From NCBI GenBank assembly GCA_025453855.1, contig JALOPO010000089.1, positions 1 through 8,093 of the forward strand: a stretch of 8,093 nucleotides of DNA, written 5' to 3'. The translations under genes were made by a program, and so were the position numbers. Source of the stretch: Gemmatimonadaceae bacterium. Lineage in GTDB: Bacteria > Gemmatimonadota > Gemmatimonadetes > Gemmatimonadales > Gemmatimonadaceae. Shown piece after piece: positions 6,119-8,093 of this stretch. The notes beneath the pieces are model-generated. The model was not told the origin of the DNA. It saw only the letters and a list, made by a program, of their open reading frames with translations, and did no database searches. Every line of letters starts with the position of its first letter. Position 1 is the stretch's first letter.

Positions 6119-6125
6119 TACTGTT
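6119..6125 (+). promoter_or_regulatory. Possible promoter element just before the OPT start
   Basis: TACTGTT begins 12 bases before the ATG at 6131, at almost the same distance as the TATCTTTG before the RDD-SpoIIM gene. No Shine-Dalgarno sequence is visible, which would fit a leaderless message. The match to a -10 box is weak and no -35 is seen. Confidence 0.2.
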
Positions 6126-6130
6126 CGCGC

Positions 6131-8093
6131 ATGGCGACCATCTCCCGCCCCGACCTCACGCCGGTCACTCCCGCCGCGCCCGATGCGGGCGACGCGCCGG
6201 CCGGCTTCGCGCCGTACATCGCCGCCGAGCGCGACCTCGTCGAGCTGACGCCGGGGGCAATCGCGCTCGGCATCGCGCTCGGCCTCGTCTTCGCGGCGTC
6301 GAGCGTCTACCTGGCGCTCAAGATCGGGCTCACGGTGAGCGCCTCGATCCCGATCGCGGTGCTCTCGATCACGATCTTCCGGTCGCTCGGCCGCGCGATG
6401 GGGGTGAGCGGACCGCAGATCCTGCGCAACAACATCGTGCAGACGACCGGCTCGGCGGGCGAGTCGATCGCCGCCGGCGTGGTCTTCACGCTCCCCGCGC
6501 TGCTGCTGCTCGGCTACGAGCTCCCGTGGACGCAGGTGGCGGCGGTGGCGCTGGTGGGCGGCCTGCTCGGCGTGCTGCTCATGATCCCGCTGCGGCGCTC
6601 CCTGATCGTCAAGGAGCACGGCGCGCTCAAGTATCCCGAAGGGACGGCGTGCGCCGAGGTGCTGATCGTCGGCGAGGAGCGCGGCGTGCAGGCGCGCACC
6701 GTCTTCACGGGCTTCGGGCTGGGCGCGCTCTACAAGTTCCTGAACAGCGGGACGAAGCTGTGGGCGGAGGATCAGCCCGGAGCTCGCCGGCGTGGGCTAC
6801 ATCATCGGCCCGAGGATCGCCGGCTACCTCTTCGGTGGCGGCCTGCTGAGCTACTTCGTGCTCATCCCCGCGATCAAGCTGTTCGGCGACGGCCTGATGC
6901 AGCCGATCTTCCCGGCCACGGTGCCGATCGCCGAGATGGGGCCGGCGCAGGTGCGCGGCAACTACGTCTTCTACATCGGCGCGGGGGCGGTGACGGCGGC
7001 GGGGCTGATCTCGCTGGCGCGGTCGCTGCCGACGATCGGGCGCGCGCTGCGGGCCGGCTTCGGTGACCTCGGTGGCGCACGCAGCGCGACCGGCGCTGGA
7101 ACGCTGCGCACCGCGCGCGATCTGCCGATGGGAATCGTGCTCGCGGCGACGCTCGTGCTGCTGCTGGTGACGGCCTTCGTCCCGCCACTCGGGATCGGGC
7201 TCGCGGGCGGGGTGCTCGCGCTCCTCTTCGCCTTCCTCTTCGTGACGGTGAGCAGCCGGATCACGGGGCAGATCGGGAGCTCGGCCAACCCGATCAGCGG
7301 GATGACGGTGGCCACGGTGCTGCTCACGGCGCTGATCTTCCTTGCCGTCGGGTGGACGGGCGTGGAGCATCGCGTGCTGGCGCTGAGCATCGGCGGCGTG
7401 GTGTGCATCGCGGCGGCGGTGGCGGGGGCGACGAGCCAGGACCTCAAGACCGGCTTCCTGGTGGGGGCGACGCCGGCACGGCAGCAGATCGGGCTCGTGG
7501 CGGGGGCGACGACGAGCGCGATCCTGATCGGCTTCATCATCACCTTCCTGAACGACGCGAAGACGACGGTCGTGGCGCGTTCGTTCCCCGGCGTCGTCGT
7601 CGATACGGTCGAATCGGTGCCGTACACGCTCGACCGCGGGCGGATCGCCGAGGCCCGGGAACTCGATCCCGGGAGCGGCTACGCCTGCCCGCCCGGGGCG
7701 AGCCGCGATTGCGTGATTCTCCCCGTGGGTCGCCTCTACGAGCCGCGCGGCGGCGCCACGACGGGGCGCTACTTGCTCGATCCCGCGACGAAGGCGATCC
7801 GCTACGCGATCGATCCGGGGATCGGCGGCCGCGAGCCGGTCGACTACACGGGGCGCAAGGTCGACAAGCTCGACTCGCCCAAGTCGCAGATCATGGCGCT
7901 CGTCGTCGACGGCATCCTCACGCAGAAGCTCCCGTGGGGGCTCATCCTGATCGGCGCGTTCCTCGCGATCGCGATGGAGATCATCGGCGTCTCCTCGCTC
8001 CCGGTGGCGGTGGGGGTCTACCTCCCGATCAGCACGAGCGCGGCGATGTTCGCCGGCGGCGCGCTCCGCTGGCTCGTGGACCGTCGGACGGGC
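6131..8093 (+). pseudogene. OPT-family oligopeptide transporter, frameshifted; 3' end outside window
   Basis: A bacterial OPT transporter, a multi-pass inner-membrane protein that takes up oligopeptides or related substrates by proton coupling. The first 213 or so residues read from the ATG at 6131 and hold family blocks: ASSVYLALKIGLTVSASIP (56-74), NNIVQTTGSAGESIAAG (100-116) and HGALKYPEGTACAEVL (163-178). Near 6770 the frame changes by one base. The rest reads from about 6771 in another frame, beginning ISPELAGVGYIIGPRIAGY. It goes on through GQIGSSANPISGMTVA, a polar loop ending near DPGIGG, and KLPWGLILIGAFLAIAMEI to the window edge with no stop. Read literally, the first frame runs on to a TGA at 7064-7066, giving a 311-aa truncated protein. 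The loop joining LWAE to ISPEL is also shorter than I expect for the family, so a deletion of 3n+2 bases is more likely than a lone inserted base. Both halves keep normal codon use, so the lesion is recent or an assembly error. It lies 101 bp after the DUF429 gene and may draw on peptides made by the secreted peptidase. Confidence 0.88.

Noticed and set aside
6755..6790. Programmed ribosomal frameshift in the OPT gene
   Set aside because: I see no slippery heptamer, and loop residues also seem to be missing, which fits a deletion or assembly error better; OPT transporters are not known to use recoding.
4958..7066. 702-codon + strand frame joining a peptidase region to the transporter
   Set aside because: Only its part after 6131 is real (OPT N-terminus); the rest is an out-of-frame shadow of the M24 and DUF429 genes.

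Overview
This is a very GC-rich window (roughly 70% by eye), with dense, tightly packed genes and strong G/C preference at third codon positions. The set of genes (HU with a basic tail, an RDD-SpoIIM membrane protein, a SIMPL protein, a secreted M24 peptidase, a DUF429 protein and a bacterial OPT transporter) fits a free-living bacterium of the Gemmatimonadota or a related high-GC lineage. That placement is inference from overall character; no rRNA or marker gene is present to fix it.

Layout. The left edge holds the last 29 codons of an unrecognised + strand gene. A 281-bp convergent gap follows, carrying an inverted repeat whose right arm overlaps the stop codon of the next gene. On the minus strand, 373-2205 encodes a 610-aa RDD-SpoIIM fusion protein, and 2284-2637 encodes an HU-family DNA-binding protein. 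Between these two minus-strand genes is a nearly perfect 33-nt hairpin followed by a T-rich tail, which reads as the HU terminator. A divergent gap of about 290 bp then leads to a + strand run: a SIMPL-domain secreted protein, a secreted Xaa-Pro aminopeptidase-like M24 peptidase and a DUF429 protein, joined by 1- and 4-base overlaps. After 101 bp comes an OPT-family oligopeptide transporter that runs off the right edge. That 101-bp gap contains two copies of a 30-bp repeat with strong palindromes.

How they fit together. The secreted M24 peptidase (proline-containing peptides) and the OPT transporter (peptide uptake) suggest a peptide-use locus. The SIMPL and DUF429 proteins are co-transcribed by gene spacing, but their link to peptides is unproven. 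RDD and SpoIIM domains usually occur as two neighbouring membrane proteins beside a MoxR ATPase; here they are one polypeptide without those neighbours in view.

The most notable points are the OPT gene, whose reading frame shifts at about position 6770 with an apparent loss of coding sequence, and the two unrelated families of short intergenic repeats. I saw no phage genes, CRISPR array, transposase, toxin-antitoxin pair, tRNA or rRNA, and no clear sign of a wholly new system.
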